From assembly GCA_965267405.1 (NCBI GenBank), contig OZ253954.1, positions 1,178,001 through 1,242,000 of the forward strand: 64,000 nt of DNA, written 5' to 3'. The translations under genes were made by a program, and so were the position numbers. The notes below the pieces were generated by a model. That model saw nothing but the letters and a program-made list of their open reading frames with translations, was not told the origin of the DNA and did not search any database. The stretch comes from JAPPOI01 sp028818055. Its GTDB lineage: Bacteria > Pseudomonadota > Alphaproteobacteria > Rhodobacterales > Rhodobacteraceae. Of the stretch, positions 62,185 through 64,000 are shown in pieces (position 1 is the stretch's first letter; every line of letters begins with the position of its first letter).

Positions 62185-63294
62185 TCATGCTTCGCTAACC
62201 GTTACGGAAGAATCGCCACCGTTTTCGGTGACATCCAGATACTGCGCGCGCGCGCCCAGATCGTCAAACAGCTCGCGACCGGTTCCGGTCATCCAGGCCT
62301 GCGCCCCCAAGGCACAGATCTCATCGTAAAGCGCGGCCCTCCGATCGGCGTCCAGATGGGCAGCAACCTCATCCAGTAAAATCAGCGGAGGCGCGCCCGT
62401 ATCCTGTGAAAGCGCGCGTGCGTTGGTCAGAACAAGCGAAATCAAAAGCGCCTTCTGTTCACCGGTCGAGCACTGCGACGCCGGGACACCCTTGGCGGAA
62501 TAGACCGCATTCATGTCGATCCGATGTGGACCGATCAGAGTTCTGCCCGCACGAATATCGTTGGCGCGATTGTCGGCCAGTGCATTCGACAGTTCGTCCA
62601 CGTCTTCGGGAAGGTCGACGTCGGGATGATGCAGTGACAAATCTGCGGCTGGAAATGCCGTCTCGGCACCCGCCTGGGCCGCGATGAGCCGTTCAATCGC
62701 CGCTTTGCGGGCCTGCATGATCCGCGCACCACTTTCGCCCATTTGCTTTTCAAGCGCGACATACCAATGGCCGTCACGAACCATGTCTTTCAGAAGACGA
62801 TTTCGTTCCCGCATCGCCTTTTCATAGGTCAGGACGGCTTCACCGTGCGCGGGCTCGAAACTCATCGCGATCCGGTCAAGAAAACGGCGTCGACCGTCAG
62901 CGCCTTCGACCCAAAGCCGGTCCATCACGGGAACAAGCCAGACGACGCGTGCCAACCGGCTGAGTGCTATTTGCGGCGATGCCTTCCCGTCAATTCGCAC
63001 ACTGCGTGGTTGGTCAGGTTCAGCGCCGGTTTCAAGCTCGTAAGTCCGGCCAAGCGATTGCAGAACCGCCGAAACCTTCCAGCCCAGCGCCTCAGGTCGA
63101 CGAATAAACTCGTCAGCCGTGGCCCGCCGCAACCCACGACCGGGCGACAGCAGTGAAATTGCTTCGAGAATGTTCGTCTTCCCAGCGCCATTGGCACCGA
63201 AAATCGCAACGGGACGCTCATCAACATCAAGACGGGTCAGCCGATGCGACCGGAAATGAGACAACGTCAGGGATGTCAGCGACAAGCCGGGCAT
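62185..63294 (-). CDS. recF: DNA replication and repair protein RecF
   Basis: A 369-residue ATPase that helps load RecA at gapped DNA. Walker A is AIFGANGAGKTNILEAI. The ABC-type signature region is GVPASQCSTGEQKALLISL. Walker B is PPLILLDEVAAHLDADRR. Length is normal. It lies 24 nt downstream of dnaN on the same strand, the usual order. Confidence 0.97.
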   Translation of the reverse strand: MPGLSLTSLTLSHFRSHRLTRLDVDERPVAIFGANGAGKTNILEAISLLSPGRGLRRATADEFIRRPEALGWKVSAVLQSLGRTYELETGAEPDQPRSVRIDGKASPQIALSRLARVVWLVPVMDRLWVEGADGRRRFLDRIAMSFEPAHGEAVLTYEKAMRERNRLLKDMVRDGHWYVALEKQMGESGARIMQARKAAIERLIAAQAGAETAFPAADLSLHHPDVDLPEDVDELSNALADNRANDIRAGRTLIGPHRIDMNAVYSAKGVPASQCSTGEQKALLISLVLTNARALSQDTGAPPLILLDEVAAHLDADRRAALYDEICALGAQAWMTGTGRELFDDLGARAQYLDVTENGGDSSVTVSEA

Positions 63295-63318
63295 AGCCCC
63301 CGCCCTTTCCCGGGTCGG

Positions 63319-64000
63319 TCAGACCCGCATGGGCATCACCACGTAGACCGCAGTTTCGTCATTGCCTTCGCGCATTAGCGTCGGATCGCCGGACGAATTG
63401 AACAGGAACACCGCATTTTCGCGATCAACCTGGCTTGCGATCTCAAGCAGGTATTTCGCATTAAACCCGATCTCGAGCGCGTCGTCGGCATAGGCCACCG
63501 CCAGTTCTTCCTCGGCCGCACCACTGTCAGGCGCATTCACGGAAAGCACGAGACGGTCCTCATCGAGGCTCATCTTCACGGCGCGCGACCTTTCGGACGA
63601 AACGGTTGCAACGCGGTCAACGGCCTGGGCGAATTCGGCGGCGTCCACTTCCAGGCGACGCGTATTGCCTCCTGGAATGACGCGCGTGTAATCCGGGAAT
63701 GTGCCGTCGATAACCTTCGACGTCAGCGTGATGCCGGGTGCCGCAAACCGAACTTTGGTCTCGCTGACGCTGACGGCGATTTCGGTATCATCATCGTCGA
63801 GCAGCTTGCGCAATTCGCCGACGGTTTTTCGCGGAACAATGACGCCCGGAAGGCTTTCAGCTCCGTCCGGCAATTCCGCGTCGATCCGGGCCAGACGATG
63901 GCCATCGGTTGCAACGCAGCGCAGCACTTGCGAACCGTCTGAATCGGCCACGTGCATATAAACGCCATTCAGGTAATATCTTGTTTCTTCAGTAGAAATC
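63319..64000 (-). CDS. dnaN: DNA polymerase III beta subunit (sliding clamp), C-terminal part
   Basis: The frame is open to the right edge, so the N-terminal part lies outside; 227 codons are present. The visible part has ETRYYLNGVYMHV, CVATDGHRLARIDAELPDG, VIVPRKTVGELRKLL and GTFPDYTRVIPGGNTRRLEV. It ends NSSGDPTLMREGNDETAVYV before VMPMRV. This is the second and third clamp domains, including the peptide-binding pocket end. It forms a transcript with recF. Confidence 0.97.
   Translation of the reverse strand, partial: ISTEETRYYLNGVYMHVADSDGSQVLRCVATDGHRLARIDAELPDGAESLPGVIVPRKTVGELRKLLDDDDTEIAVSVSETKVRFAAPGITLTSKVIDGTFPDYTRVIPGGNTRRLEVDAAEFAQAVDRVATVSSERSRAVKMSLDEDRLVLSVNAPDSGAAEEELAVAYADDALEIGFNAKYLLEIASQVDRENAVFLFNSSGDPTLMREGNDETAVYVVMPMRV

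Overview
The window looks like chromosomal DNA of a marine Rhodobacteraceae (Roseobacter-type alphaproteobacterium). This rests on three things: a compact petABC bc1 operon, an RpoE-ChrR singlet-oxygen module facing a block of RpoE-type target genes, and a dnaN-recF-...-gyrB arrangement at the right end, which in this family lies near the replication origin. No transposase, integrase, phage gene or CRISPR array was seen. Both ends cut genes: an ABC permease on the left and dnaN on the right.

Region 1 (1-6.2 kb, minus strand) holds a family-5 binding-protein ABC importer (SBP, OppB-like, start of OppC-like). It is followed by a phosphonate monoester hydrolase-like gene broken by one frameshift and an aminoethylphosphonate-type LysR regulator. 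Region 2 (6.2-13.3 kb, plus strand) is a tight operon for 2-aminoethylphosphonate (AEP) catabolism: phnW, phnA, phnY, a calcineurin-like phosphodiesterase, a PbfA-like PLP enzyme and a D-2-hydroxyacid dehydrogenase. AEP would go to phosphonoacetaldehyde, then phosphonoacetate, then acetate plus phosphate. The PbfA-like enzyme would feed 1-hydroxy-AEP into the same intermediate.

Region 3 (13.3-26.5 kb) starts with a divergent RpiR regulator and continues with an N-formylglutamate-amidohydrolase-like enzyme, a TRAP transporter (DctQ, DctM, DctP), a Na/Pi-cotransporter-like protein, a glutamine-synthetase-like ligase, an aldehyde dehydrogenase, an iron alcohol dehydrogenase, a GMC oxidoreductase and an enolase-superfamily enzyme. 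Together these could make an import, gamma-glutamylation, oxidation and deglutamylation route for an amino alcohol such as ethanolamine. That route is inference.

Region 4 (26.6-37.2 kb) contains tRNA-Lys, a ClpP-like lipoprotein, dapF, mtaB, two GST-fold proteins, petABC with a clear terminator, and a polyamine-type operon (class I amidotransferase, PuuA-like, PuuB-like). Region 5 (37.2-43.3 kb) is the RpoE-ChrR module: rpoE-chrR on plus, and on minus a five-gene operon (FAD oxidoreductase, DUF1365, MFS/GPH carrier, DUF3833, SDR). Two back-to-back promoter-like sequences of the same design sit between them, and a strong terminator follows chrR.

Region 6 (43.3-53.6 kb) is mixed: an ATP-dependent DNA ligase, an amidohydrolase, an M3 oligopeptidase, a gene-poor stretch with a diverged direct repeat and very small ORFs, a TetR-MAPEG pair with twin operators, an alpha/beta hydrolase with a tartrate/D-malate dehydrogenase, and a GAF protein. 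Region 7 (53.8-64 kb) is core-like: SulP carrier, pncA, trhO, DUF3228, gyrB, a small secreted protein, a fatty acid desaturase, a LysE exporter, recF and dnaN. By eye the DNA from about 46 kb rightward (except 47.7-50.6 kb) looks more GC-rich than the left half, but this was not computed.
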